In this document: positions 1-7,004 of the stretch, in pieces | Layout: every line of letters starts with the position of its first letter | Position numbering within the stretch: the stretch's first letter is position 1 | Source: Actinomycetota bacterium | Lineage (GTDB): Bacteria; Actinomycetota; Actinomycetes; Actinomycetales; Angustibacteraceae | NCBI GenBank assembly: GCA_014377795.1 | Contig: JACMOY010000278.1 | Coordinates: 1-10,451, forward strand | Length of the DNA: 10,451 nt | Direction of reading: 5' to 3' | The notes under the pieces: model-generated | Seen by the model: the letters and a program-made list of their open reading frames with translations, nothing else | Database searches by the model: none | Told to the model about the DNA's origin: nothing | Position numbers and translations under genes: made by a program

Positions 1-1
1 C

Positions 2-91
2 TACAGCGGGTCGCAGGCGATGCAGGTGGTGCTCGCTGCCGTGGACGCCGCTGCCGACGACGACGCTGACGACGCCGCCGGGGTCCTGTGA
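2..91 (+). CDS. 3' end of an unidentified gene (partial, cut by window edge)
   Basis: An open frame enters from the left edge and stops at TGA 89-91, giving 29 residues. Nearly every codon ends in G or C, which matches the real genes of this window and supports true coding. The tail begins YSGSQAMQVVLAAVDAAADD and ends in an Asp/Ala-rich stretch. The pattern SGSQAMQVVLAAVDAA resembles the last helix of Gfo/Idh/MocA-type oxidoreductases, but 29 residues are too few to assign a family, so no function is given. It converges with the ABC ATPase gene on the other strand. In related actinobacteria I would expect recX or the gluBCD genes on this side, and this tail looks like neither. Confidence 0.55.
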   Translation, partial: YSGSQAMQVVLAAVDAAADDDADDAAGVL

Positions 92-94
92 ACG

Positions 95-320
95 GTGCTT
101 CATCGCCGGTCAGCCACGGTCCGCGTCCCGGCGGCCCTCCGGTCACCCCCGTGGGCCACTTTCGAACCCACGGATGAGCCCCGCACCGAACTGACCGACC
201 TCAGCCACCAGGCGCGGGGGCACGACCAGCATCGTGGTCACCTACTACGGCGTCGGTGGCGAGCTGCGACCCTTCGAGACGTTCACCCTCACCCGGCCGC
301 GGACCGACGCTCGGGACTGA
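95..320 (+). pseudogene. Possible frameshifted gene remnant of unknown function
   Basis: This 92-348 gap has no intact gene I can defend. Two pieces look weakly coding. In the frame of position 95, codons around 157-213 read as ATFEPTDEPRTELTDLSHQ. In the next frame, codons 225-317 read as TSIVVTYYGVGGELRPFETF and onward to TGA 318-320, with strongly G/C-ending codons. A single-base slip near 210-222 would join them into one reading frame of roughly 75 codons. I do not recognise the product. The hairpin at 149-173 falls inside the upstream piece, which argues that part of it may simply be non-coding. It could also be chance open frames in GC-rich DNA. Confidence 0.25.
149..173. terminator. 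Possible bidirectional terminator hairpin
   Basis: CCGTGGG at 149-155 is the exact reverse complement of CCCACGG at 167-173, giving a 7-bp GC-rich stem with an 11-nt loop that contains TTCGAA. It lies 57 nt after the stop of the left partial gene and in the convergent gap before the end of the ABC ATPase gene, where a shared terminator is expected. No T-run follows on either strand, so it is not a classical intrinsic terminator. Many actinobacterial terminators lack such a run, but chance pairing in GC-rich DNA is also possible. Confidence 0.3.
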
Positions 321-348
321 GCCGCACGGCGCTCCGTCACACCAGCAT

Positions 349-1125
349 CTAGTCGCGCAGCACGGTTGCCAAGAACGTCCGCGCGCGATCGCTGGCCGGG
401 CCGGCGAAGAACCGGTCCGGCTCGGCCTGCTCGATGATCTGGCCGTCGGCCATGAAGACGACCCGGTCGGCAGCGCGCCGGGCGAAGCCCATCTCGTGGG
501 TGACCACCAGCATCGTCATCCCGCTGCGGGCCAGCGCGGTCATGACGTCGAGCACCTCGGTGATCATCTCCGGGTCCAGCGACGATGTCGGCTCGTCGAA
601 CAGCACGACCTTGGGGTCCATCGCCAGCGCGCGGGCGATCGCCACCCGCTGCTGCTGGCCACCGGACAGCTGCGCGGGCAGCTTGGCCGCCTGGGCGCCG
701 ACCCCGACGCTGTCCAGCAGCTCGGCGGCCCGCGCCTCCGCCTGCGCTCGGGGCACGCCGCGCACGGCGATCGGCCCCAGGGTCACGTTCTCCAGCACCG
801 TCTTGGTGGCGAACAGGTTGAACGACTGGAACACCATGGCGACGTCGGCGCGCAGCTGCGCGAGCGGCTTGCCGGACTCGGGCAGGGCCACCCCGTCCAC
901 GCTGATCGTCCCGCTCTCGATGCGCTCGAGCCGGTTGATGGCCCGGCACAGGGTCGACTTGCCCGACCCCGACGGGCCGATGACGACCACGACCTCGCCG
1001 GCACCGATGGTCAGGTCGATGTCCTTGAGCACGTGCAGGTCGCCGAAGCTCTTGTTCACCCCGGTCAGCACCACCAGCGGTCGCCGCGCGCGGGTCGCAG
1101 CGGGCGTAGCGGCAGCCGAGGTCAT
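349..1125 (-). CDS. gluA: Glutamate/polar amino acid ABC transporter ATP-binding protein (GluA/GlnQ type)
   Basis: This 258-residue protein would sit on the inner face of the membrane and power amino acid uptake by hydrolysing ATP. All nucleotide-binding motifs are intact: Walker [10 protein letters not shown] (50-58), Q-loop Gln100 in VFQSFNLF, signature LSGGQ (153-157), Walker B VVLFDE (173-178), the D-loop SLD (182-184) and switch His210 in VTHEMG. Length and motifs match the polar amino acid ATPase family, and the run [17 protein letters not shown] is close to actinobacterial GluA. The ATG at 1123-1125 adds an Ala/Arg-rich leader of about 17 residues. Family members often begin near residue 18, where GTG codons occur, so a shorter start is possible. 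It is divergent from miaB. No gluB, gluC or gluD follows downstream, so the ATPase appears orphaned. The exact substrate is inferred. Confidence 0.9.
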   Translation of the reverse strand: MTSAAATPAATRARRPLVVLTGVNKSFGDLHVLKDIDLTIGAGEVVVVIGPSGSGKSTLCRAINRLERIESGTISVDGVALPESGKPLAQLRADVAMVFQSFNLFATKTVLENVTLGPIAVRGVPRAQAEARAAELLDSVGVGAQAAKLPAQLSGGQQQRVAIARALAMDPKVVLFDEPTSSLDPEMITEVLDVMTALARSGMTMLVVTHEMGFARRAADRVVFMADGQIIEQAEPDRFFAGPASDRARTFLATVLRD

Positions 1126-1180
1126 GTCCGTGGCGGTACGCGGCGCACCTGGCCGTCACAGGGGCCGGTGCGGGCCGCCG

Positions 1181-1186
1181 TACCCT
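1181..1186 (+). promoter_or_regulatory. Candidate -10 element for miaB (near-leaderless transcript)
   Basis: The 70-bp divergent gap between gluA and miaB contains TACCCT, which fits the actinobacterial TANNNT -10 pattern and ends 9 nt before the miaB ATG. That spacing would give a very short or leaderless mRNA, consistent with only a weak GGTGG upstream of the start. No convincing -35 element is visible. On the opposite strand a similar TACC-containing run precedes the gluA ATG. Confidence 0.25.
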
Positions 1187-1195
1187 GGTGGCCTG

Positions 1196-2653
1196 ATGCC
1201 GACCTACGACGTGCGCACCCACGGGTGCCAGATGAACGTGCACGACTCCGAGCGCCTGCGCGGGCTGCTCGAGGAGGCCGGGTACGCGCCGGTCGCGCAG
1301 GGCGTGGACGCCGACGTCGTCGTCCTGAACACCTGCGCGGTGCGCGAGAACGCCGACAACAAGCTGTACGGAAACCTGGGTCAGCTCGCGTCCGACAAGC
1401 GCCGCCACCCCGGCATGCAGATCGCCGTCGGCGGCTGCCTCGCGCAGAAGGACCGCGGTGAGGTCGTCCGGCGCGCACCATGGGTCGACGTCGTGTTCGG
1501 CACCCACAACATCGGGTCGCTGCCGGCGCTGCTGGACCGCGCGCGGCACAACGGTGCTGCCGAGGTCGAGATCCTCGAGTCGCTCGAGGTGTTCCCCTCG
1601 ACGCTGCCCACCAAGCGCGAGTCGGCGTACGCCGGCTGGGTCTCGATCAGCGTCGGGTGCAACAACACCTGCACGTTCTGCATCGTGCCCAGCCTGCGCG
1701 GCACCGAGGAGGACCGGCGGCCTGCTGACGTCCTGGCCGAGATCGAGGCCCTCGTCGCGGACGGGGCGCTCGAGGTCACCCTGCTGGGCCAGAACGTCAA
1801 CACCTACGGTGTCGGGTTCGGCGACCGCCTGGCGTTCGGCAAGCTGCTGCGGGCCTGCGGTGGCGTCGAGGGGCTGGAGCGGGTGCGGTTCACCAGCCCG
1901 CACCCGGCAGCGTTCACCGATGACGTCATCGAGGCGATGGCCCAGACGCCGAACGTCATGCCCAGCCTGCACATGCCGCTGCAGTCCGGGTCGGACCGCG
2001 TGCTGCGGGCGATGCGGCGCTCGTACCGCAGCGACCGCTACCTCGCCATCATCGACCCCGTCCGGGCTGCCATGCCGGACGCGGCGATCACCACCGACCT
2101 GATCGTCGGGTTCCCGGGTGAGACCGACGAGGACTTCGCCGACACCCTGCGGGTGGTCGAGGCCGCCCGGTTCGCCAGCGCCTACACCTTCCAGTACTCG
2201 CGCCGGCCCGGGACGCCGGCCGCCGACCTGCCCGAGCAGCTGCCGAAGGCCGTGGTGCAAGAGCGCTACCTGCGGCTGCAGGCGTTGCAGGAGAAGGTGT
2301 CCTGGGACCAGAACCGCCTGCAGCTGGGACGGGTGCTCGACGTGCTGGTCAGCGAGGGCGAGGGGCGCAAAGACGGCGCCACCGACCGACTCTCGGGGCG
2401 AGCCCCCGACAACCGGCTCGTGCACTTCACGGTGCCTGCTGCTGCAGCGGTCCCGCGGCCCGGTGACGTCGCGACCGTCGAGGTGACGTACGCCGCGCCC
2501 CACCACCTGGTCGCTGACGGCACCGTCTACGCGGTGCGCCGCACCAGGTCCGGGGACGCGTGGGCCGCCCGCCAGGGTGCCCCGAACACCCGGTCCGTGG
2601 TTCTCGGCCTGCCGCGCGTGGGTGCGCCCGCCGCCGCGCCCGCCTGCGGCTGA
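1196..2653 (+). CDS. miaB: tRNA (N6-isopentenyladenosine(37)-C2)-methylthiotransferase MiaB
   Basis: This radical SAM enzyme adds a methylthio group to i6A at position 37 of tRNAs reading UNN codons, producing ms2i6A. The 485 residues match the family length. The N-terminal UPF0004 domain carries the cluster ligands Cys11 (THGCQMN), Cys47 (NTCAVRENA) and Cys81 (GGCLAQ). The radical SAM domain has CxxxCxxC as CNNTCTFC with Cys155, Cys159 and Cys162, followed by [10 protein letters not shown] (196-205), [10 protein letters not shown] (258-267) and [16 protein letters not shown] (299-314). A TRAM domain follows at about 371-447. The frame is open far upstream, but ATG 1196 gives the conserved [14 protein letters not shown] beginning, so earlier starts are rejected. 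The C-terminal 35 residues are Ala/Pro/Arg-rich and poorly conserved. It is the first gene of the plus-strand block that also encodes MiaA, which supplies its substrate. Confidence 0.97.
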   Translation: MPTYDVRTHGCQMNVHDSERLRGLLEEAGYAPVAQGVDADVVVLNTCAVRENADNKLYGNLGQLASDKRRHPGMQIAVGGCLAQKDRGEVVRRAPWVDVVFGTHNIGSLPALLDRARHNGAAEVEILESLEVFPSTLPTKRESAYAGWVSISVGCNNTCTFCIVPSLRGTEEDRRPADVLAEIEALVADGALEVTLLGQNVNTYGVGFGDRLAFGKLLRACGGVEGLERVRFTSPHPAAFTDDVIEAMAQTPNVMPSLHMPLQSGSDRVLRAMRRSYRSDRYLAIIDPVRAAMPDAAITTDLIVGFPGETDEDFADTLRVVEAARFASAYTFQYSRRPGTPAADLPEQLPKAVVQERYLRLQALQEKVSWDQNRLQLGRVLDVLVSEGEGRKDGATDRLSGRAPDNRLVHFTVPAAAAVPRPGDVATVEVTYAAPHHLVADGTVYAVRRTRSGDAWAARQGAPNTRSVVLGLPRVGAPAAAPACG

Positions 2654-2656
2654 GCG

Positions 2657-3352
2657 GTGCTCGTCGCCGCGGCGCTGTGCCCCGCGCCCCCCGTGCTGGT
2701 GCCCGCTGTCAGCCGCGCGGCCGCCCACGAGCTGGACGACGTGCGCGCGGCGTGCGCCGTCGCTATCGCCGAGCTGTTGCGGCACAGGGACTGTCGGCTG
2801 ACGGTCGTCGCGGCGGGCGGCACGCGCACCTGGAGCCCCCGGGCCCCGGCAGGCTTCGCTGCGGTCGGCCTGGCGCTCGACGTCCCACCGCTCACCGGTG
2901 CGGCGGATGGCGGCCCGCGCCTGCCGCTGGCCCTGACCGTGGGGCGGTGGCTGTTGGCGCAGGCCGGGCACGCCGGCGGTGACGACACGTGGTGCACGGT
3001 CGACGCCGACGGTGCGCGGGCTCTGGGTCGAGGGATGGCCGCGTCCGAGCAGCGCACGACGATGCTGGTGCTGGGCGAGGGCAGCTCGGCCATCGGCCCG
3101 CACGCGCCGCTGCTGCAGGACGACCGCGCTCCCGCCTTCGACGCGGCCGTCACCGACGTGGTCCGCGGTGGCGAACTGACCGCGCTCGGCGCCCTGGACA
3201 GCGACCTCGCCACCTCGCTCGGCGTCACCGGGTGGGCACCGTGGCAGGCGCTCGCGTCCGCTGCGGGTGGCCGGGCGGGGGTCGGCCGCCTGCTGACGTA
3301 CGGCGCGCCGTACGGGGTGGGTTACGTCGTGGGCACCTGGGTGGCGCGGTGA
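2657..3352 (+). CDS. Class III extradiol dioxygenase (LigB)-like protein, function unknown
   Basis: A 231-residue protein starting at GTG 2657, 3 nt after the miaB stop, and overlapping the miaA start by four bases (GTGA). A protein of this kind commonly lies between miaB and miaA in actinobacteria and is usually named class III extradiol dioxygenase subunit B-like. Visible family features are the N-terminal MLVAAALCPAPPVLVPAV (1-18), the mid-region LVLGEGSSAIGPHAPLLQ (137-154), FDAAV (161-165), GWAPWQALASAAGG (192-205) and the C-terminal TYGAPYGVGYVVGTW (214-228). As I remember relatives, the N-terminal motif is CPHPP with a His that would bind metal in true LigB enzymes. Here residue 10 is Ala. 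Dioxygenase activity therefore cannot be assumed. There is no signal peptide or membrane segment. Tight coupling with miaB and miaA suggests co-expression but not necessarily a tRNA role. Confidence 0.8.
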   Translation: MLVAAALCPAPPVLVPAVSRAAAHELDDVRAACAVAIAELLRHRDCRLTVVAAGGTRTWSPRAPAGFAAVGLALDVPPLTGAADGGPRLPLALTVGRWLLAQAGHAGGDDTWCTVDADGARALGRGMAASEQRTTMLVLGEGSSAIGPHAPLLQDDRAPAFDAAVTDVVRGGELTALGALDSDLATSLGVTGWAPWQALASAAGGRAGVGRLLTYGAPYGVGYVVGTWVAR

Positions 3353-4248
3353 CGGTCGTCGCCGTCGTCGGGCCAACTGCCACCGGCAAGTCCGACCTCG
3401 GTGTCGCCCTGGCGCGAGAGCTGGGCGGTGAGATCGTCAACGCCGACGCGATGGCGCTGTACCGGGGCATGGACATCGGAACGGCGAAGCTGCCTGCCGC
3501 GGGGCGGTTCGGCGTGCCGCACCACCTGCTCGACGTGCTGGACGTCCGCGACGAGGCCAGTGTCGAGGCGTACCAGGGGCAGGCCCGGGCGGCGATCGAC
3601 GACATCGCCGGGCGCGGTGGGGTCGCCGTCGTCGTCGGCGGCTCGGGCCTGTACGTCAGCGCGGCGCTGGACCGGCTCGACATCCCCCCGACCGACCCGC
3701 AGGTGCGCGCGGCGCTGGAGGCCCAGGCGGCCGACCAGGGCGCCGCGCGGATGCACCAGCGGCTGGTGCTCGCCGATCCGGTCGCCGCGGCCGCAATCCT
3801 GCCCGGCAACGTGCGTCGGGTGGTGCGTGCGCTGGAGGTGGTCGAGCTCACCGGCCGGCCGTTCGTGGCGAGCCTGCCGGCACCGACGTACCTGCGCCCC
3901 ACCTGCGTCATCGCCCTGGACGCCCCCCGTGAGGTGCTCGCCGAGCGCATCGACCGCCGGGTGCGGGCGATGTGGGCGGCCGGGCTGCTCGACGAGGTCG
4001 CTGCGCTGGACGCCGCAGGGCTGCGCGAGGGGCGCACCGCGTCGCGGGCGGTCGGCTACCTGCAGGCCCTGGGCCAGCTCGACGGCGACCTCACCCAGCC
4101 GCAGGCGCAGGACGAGACGGCCCGGCTGACCCGCCGCCTCGCGCGCCGCCAGCGGTCGTGGTTCGGCCGCGACGCCCGGGTGACCTGGCTGCCGCACGAC
4201 GCCCCCGATCTGCTGCAGCGTGCGATCGCCGCCGTCCGTGCCCGATAG
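3349..4248 (+). CDS. miaA: tRNA dimethylallyltransferase MiaA
   Basis: MiaA moves the dimethylallyl group from DMAPP to N6 of A37 in tRNAs reading UNN codons, making the i6A that MiaB then methylthiolates. The 299 residues match the usual length. Visible motifs are the P-loop GPTATGKS (8-15), NADAMALYRGMDIGTAK (31-47) with the likely catalytic Asp33, PHHLLDV (57-63), VGGSGLYV (96-103), the tRNA-binding insert from about 111 to 170 with RRVVRALEV (156-164), and SRAVGYLQ (232-239). The basic run RLTRRLARRQRSWFGRD (259-275) is typical of the C-terminus. The start is GTG 3349, overlapping the stop of the previous gene as GTGA, a translational-coupling arrangement. Earlier in-frame starts would lie deep inside that gene and lack homology. 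Confidence 0.96.
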   Translation: MTVVAVVGPTATGKSDLGVALARELGGEIVNADAMALYRGMDIGTAKLPAAGRFGVPHHLLDVLDVRDEASVEAYQGQARAAIDDIAGRGGVAVVVGGSGLYVSAALDRLDIPPTDPQVRAALEAQAADQGAARMHQRLVLADPVAAAAILPGNVRRVVRALEVVELTGRPFVASLPAPTYLRPTCVIALDAPREVLAERIDRRVRAMWAAGLLDEVAALDAAGLREGRTASRAVGYLQALGQLDGDLTQPQAQDETARLTRRLARRQRSWFGRDARVTWLPHDAPDLLQRAIAAVRAR

Positions 4249-4255
4249 TGGTCGG

Positions 4256-5119
4256 GTGCAGCTGACGTTCACCAAGGGCCACGGGACGCAGAACGACTTC
4301 GTGCTCGTGCCCGATCACGACGGCGTGCTCGACCTGACCCCTGAGGACGTGCGGTGGCTGGCCGACCGGCACGCGGGGGTCGGTGGGGACGGCGTGATCC
4401 GCGTCGTGCGCACCCGTGCGGTCGCCGAGGTGGCCGACCAGGCCGACGTCGCGGAGTGGTTCATGGACTACCGCAACGCCGACGGCAGCGCCGCCGAGAT
4501 GTGCGGCAACGGCGTCCGGGTGCTCGTGCAGTACCTGCGCCGTGAGGGCCTGGTGGCCGACGACGGGGCACCGCTGCGGGTCGCCACCCGCTCGGGGCCG
4601 AGGGGCGTGCGCATCGAGGGCGACCTGATCGCCGTCGACCTCGGCGCGTGGCACCTCGTCGGTGGCGACGCGGCGCTGGCGGTCGGCGGCGACGCATCCG
4701 TGCAGGTCGCCGGGCTGCCCGGCCCGGTCGCCGCTCTCTCGCTCGACCTGGGCAACCCGCACACCGTCGTCCTGCTGCCCGCCGAGTCCGACCTCGCGCT
4801 GGCCGACCTGACCCGCGCTCCCGTGGTCGACCCGACTCCGCCCACCGGGACCAACGTCGAGCTCGTGGTGCCGCTCGCGCCGGGGCACGTCGTCATGCGG
4901 GTGTACGAGCGCGGGGTCGGCGAGACCCGGTCGTGCGGCACCGGCGCTGCCGCGGCGGCGCTGGCCGCACGCGCGTGGGCCGTCGCCGGCGGCGGTGAGC
5001 CGGACGAGGAGTGGCGCGTTGACGTCCCGGGCGGCACGGTCTGGGTGCGGGTGCTCGGCCCGCGCGTCGAGCTGGTCGGCCCGGCCGTGCTCGTGGCGGA
5101 CGGCGTCGCCACCCGCTGA
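4256..5119 (+). CDS. dapF: Diaminopimelate epimerase DapF
   Basis: DapF converts LL- to meso-diaminopimelate without a cofactor, the last step before lysine and the cross-linking amino acid of peptidoglycan. From GTG 4256 it has 287 residues, the usual size. The two catalytic cysteines are Cys83 in NADGSAAEMCGNGVR (75-88) and Cys227 in GETRSCGTGAAA (222-233), one in each half of the pseudo-symmetric fold. Substrate-binding residues visible include Asn14 (GTQNDF), Asn75, Asn169 (GNPHT), Asn200 and Glu223/Arg225. In-frame starts at 4220 and GTG 4238 would overlap miaA. I prefer 4256, 7 nt after the miaA stop, because it begins directly with MQLTFTKGHGTQNDF as in the family; no strong ribosome binding site decides the matter. 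The gene ends 6 nt before the convergent methyltransferase. Confidence 0.95.
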   Translation: MQLTFTKGHGTQNDFVLVPDHDGVLDLTPEDVRWLADRHAGVGGDGVIRVVRTRAVAEVADQADVAEWFMDYRNADGSAAEMCGNGVRVLVQYLRREGLVADDGAPLRVATRSGPRGVRIEGDLIAVDLGAWHLVGGDAALAVGGDASVQVAGLPGPVAALSLDLGNPHTVVLLPAESDLALADLTRAPVVDPTPPTGTNVELVVPLAPGHVVMRVYERGVGETRSCGTGAAAAALAARAWAVAGGGEPDEEWRVDVPGGTVWVRVLGPRVELVGPAVLVADGVATR

Positions 5120-5125
5120 GCACGT

Positions 5126-5722
5126 TCAGGGGGCGAGCACCTGCAGCACCCGAAACCCCTTGTCGGAAGCGAACCTGGTCGCGGGCCAGCCCTGGTCGGT
5201 CAGCCAGGTCTGCAGCGAGTCCGAGCCGAGGTTGCGTTGCACCACGAGGTACGCCGGCGCGCCCGGCGCGAGGCGGGGCAGCCACTGCAGCAGCATCACG
5301 TGCAGGGCCGGCTTGCCCACCCGGATCGGGGGGTTGCTCCACAGCGCGGCGAACCGCACCTCGGCCGGGACGTCGTCGGGCCGCGATGCCATCACGTTGG
5401 CGAGGTCGAGGTCAGAGGCGTTGCGCCGCACCAGGTCCAGTGCCCGCTCGTTGACGTCGACCGCCCAGACGCGGGCGCCGGGGGAGCGCAGTCCGAGTGT
5501 CAGCGACAGCGGTCCCCACCCGCAGCCGAGGTCGAGCAGGTCACCCTCGGCGGGCGGCGGCGGAACGTGGCGCAGCAGGACGGCGGTGCCGTGGTCGACC
5601 CGGTCGGGGCTGAACACCCCGCGCGCCGTGTGCACCGAGAGGGAGCGCCCGGCGAGCGAGACCTCGAGCGGACGCAGGTCGGCCACGCTCGCGGGCTCGG
5701 CGGTGAAGTAGTGGTCGGGCAC
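5126..5722 (-). CDS. RsmC-like class I SAM-dependent methyltransferase
   Basis: A 198-residue protein with the fold and motifs of the small MTS/RsmC methyltransferase domain, whose characterised members make m2G in 16S rRNA. Motif I is DLGCGWGPLSL (64-74), the acidic ribose-binding residue is Asp89 in VWAVDVN, and the catalytic SNPPIRVGK sits at 129-137. The upstream run GVFSPDRVDHGTAVLL (35-50) and the final KGFRVLQ (188-194) are also typical. It corresponds to one domain only; E. coli RsmC has an extra N-terminal domain. Target RNA and position are inferred, so no symbol is given. The start is GTG 5720-5722, preceded by a clear AAGGA at 5730-5734. It follows larA by 22 nt on the same strand and is probably co-transcribed with the lactate genes. 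Its 3' end nearly touches that of dapF. Confidence 0.85.
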   Translation of the reverse strand: MPDHYFTAEPASVADLRPLEVSLAGRSLSVHTARGVFSPDRVDHGTAVLLRHVPPPPAEGDLLDLGCGWGPLSLTLGLRSPGARVWAVDVNERALDLVRRNASDLDLANVMASRPDDVPAEVRFAALWSNPPIRVGKPALHVMLLQWLPRLAPGAPAYLVVQRNLGSDSLQTWLTDQGWPATRFASDKGFRVLQVLAP

Positions 5723-5729
5723 GGCGCCA

Positions 5730-5734
5730 TCCTT
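5730..5734 (-). promoter_or_regulatory. Ribosome binding site of the methyltransferase
   Basis: On the minus strand AAGGA lies 7 nt before the GTG at 5722. It supports that start over the ATG at 5730, which opens a different frame with no family similarity. Confidence 0.6.
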
Positions 5735-5744
5735 GCAGCGCCGT

Positions 5745-6995
5745 TCAGTCGCGCACGACGCCGACGGTCAGCGGCCCCTCCGGCAGCACGCCCACCCGGA
5801 TGCCGTAGCGGGGCAGGGCGGCGCGGACGGCGGCCGAGATGTCAGCGACCGGCACGAGCTGGGCGCCCACGACCACGTCGTCCGGCAAAGTGCTGTGCAG
5901 GCCGACCGCGGCGCGGGCCAGGATGCGACCGAGCACCTGGGCCTGCCACTGGTCCTGGGCGGACGGCGAGTCGATCAGGTCGCGCGGGGTCCGCGCGGCG
6001 GCCAGCAGCTCGGCGAACTCGCCGTCCGGCACGCCGTCGCCGCACTGCGCCGCGCAGATGATCAGGCCACCCTCGCGAACGACTCGGTCGGCGGCGCTCA
6101 TCCCCTTGACCGCCTGGTAGAGGTTGCGGTCCAGCGGGCTGCCCGCGTTGGAGGTGACGACGACGTCGAACGGCTCGTCGAGCTCGATGACGCTGGTGCG
6201 CTGGACGAACGCGCAGGCCTCGCGGTGCGTCGTGGGCAACGGTCCGGCGAACACCGCCGTCACCTCGCGCGCGGCGTTGATCGTCACGTCGACCGACAGC
6301 GTGGGCGGCGCCAGCTCGACCGCAGCACGGACGAACTCGTGCACCGGGTTGCCGTCCAGCACCGTCCACGTCGCTGCCGGGTCGGCGATGCGGGCGGGGG
6401 AGTGCGCCTCGAGCACCGTCGAGGTGGCGGCCAGCCCCGGGCACACCGCCTTGGGTCCGCCCGAGTACCCGGCGAAGAAGTGCGGCTCGACGAACCCCGT
6501 GACCACCCTGGTGGGGCAGTCCAGGTACGCGCGGTCGATGAGCACGGGGACGTCGTCCACCGTGCCCACCTCGGCGTGCGCCGCGGTGTCGGTGGCGTCG
6601 TGGTCGTGCACGCCGAACCGGTCGACGAGGTCATCGCCGACCAGGTCGCGCATCTCGGCGTCGGTCGCCTGCCGGTGGGTGCCGGTGGCGCACAGCAGCC
6701 GTAGCCGCTCGTCGGCGACGCCCGCCCGGGCCAGCGCCTCGAGGACGGCCGGCAGCACCACCCGGTGCGGGAAGGGCCGGGTCAGGTCGGGGAAGACCAC
6801 CGCCACCGGCCCGTCCGGTAACGGCAGCAGCGGTGCGAGCGCCGCCTCGACGGCCGCGACGACGTCAGCGTGGGCGGCGACGAGGCCCGGCAGCTCGACG
6901 GGCGCGAGCACCGTGGCGTCCGGTGGCAGGTCGACCAGGACGCCGTCGCGTCCGTAGGCGATCCGCACCGGTCGCCACGGCGACCCGCTGCTCAC
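5745..6995 (-). CDS. larA: Nickel-dependent lactate racemase family protein (LarA)
   Basis: LarA interconverts D- and L-lactate by hydride transfer, using the nickel pincer nucleotide bound to a lysine. From GTG 6995 the protein has 416 residues, the family size. Every residue I know from the Lactobacillus plantarum enzyme has a counterpart within two positions: Asp70 and Arg73 (FPDLTRPFPHR), His107 (ATGTHRQ), His172 and cofactor-attaching Lys182 (EPHFFAGYSGGPKAV), His198 (LEAHSPARIADP), and Gln294/Lys297 (NLYQAVKG). The family also contains enzymes for other 2-hydroxy acids, so lactate is inferred from the adjacent permease and oxidase genes. The frame is open up to 7115, but that extension runs antiphase through lctP; the start used has GAGG 5 nt upstream and lies 7 nt after the lctP stop. 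No larB, larC or larE for cofactor synthesis is seen here. Confidence 0.88.
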   Translation of the reverse strand: MSSGSPWRPVRIAYGRDGVLVDLPPDATVLAPVELPGLVAAHADVVAAVEAALAPLLPLPDGPVAVVFPDLTRPFPHRVVLPAVLEALARAGVADERLRLLCATGTHRQATDAEMRDLVGDDLVDRFGVHDHDATDTAAHAEVGTVDDVPVLIDRAYLDCPTRVVTGFVEPHFFAGYSGGPKAVCPGLAATSTVLEAHSPARIADPAATWTVLDGNPVHEFVRAAVELAPPTLSVDVTINAAREVTAVFAGPLPTTHREACAFVQRTSVIELDEPFDVVVTSNAGSPLDRNLYQAVKGMSAADRVVREGGLIICAAQCGDGVPDGEFAELLAAARTPRDLIDSPSAQDQWQAQVLGRILARAAVGLHSTLPDDVVVGAQLVPVADISAAVRAALPRYGIRVGVLPEGPLTVGVVRD

Positions 6996-7000
6996 GACGA

Positions 7001-7004
7001 CCTC
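7001..7004 (-). promoter_or_regulatory. Ribosome binding site of larA
   Basis: On the minus strand GAGG overlaps the lctP stop codon (TGAGG) and sits 5 nt before GTG 6995. It fixes the larA start and suggests translational coupling to lctP. Confidence 0.55.

Noticed and set aside
155..175. TTCGAACCC reminiscent of a tRNA T-arm, possibly a tRNA or attachment-site remnant
   Set aside because: The flanking bases on either strand do not form the required 5-bp T-stem and no acceptor or anticodon arm is visible.
434..1195. Upstream extension of the miaB frame by about 250 codons
   Set aside because: It runs antisense through gluA and has no MiaB similarity; the conserved N-terminus begins at ATG 1196.
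2989..3348. Upstream extension of the miaA frame through the LigB-like gene
   Set aside because: Its translation is Arg/Gly-rich without family motifs, and the P-loop lies at the correct distance from GTG 3349.
245..3376. A 1043-codon open frame on the minus strand spanning gluA, miaB and the LigB-like gene
   Set aside because: It is antisense or out of phase with well-supported genes, its translation is Arg/Gly/Pro-rich without motifs, and such long shadows are expected at this GC content.
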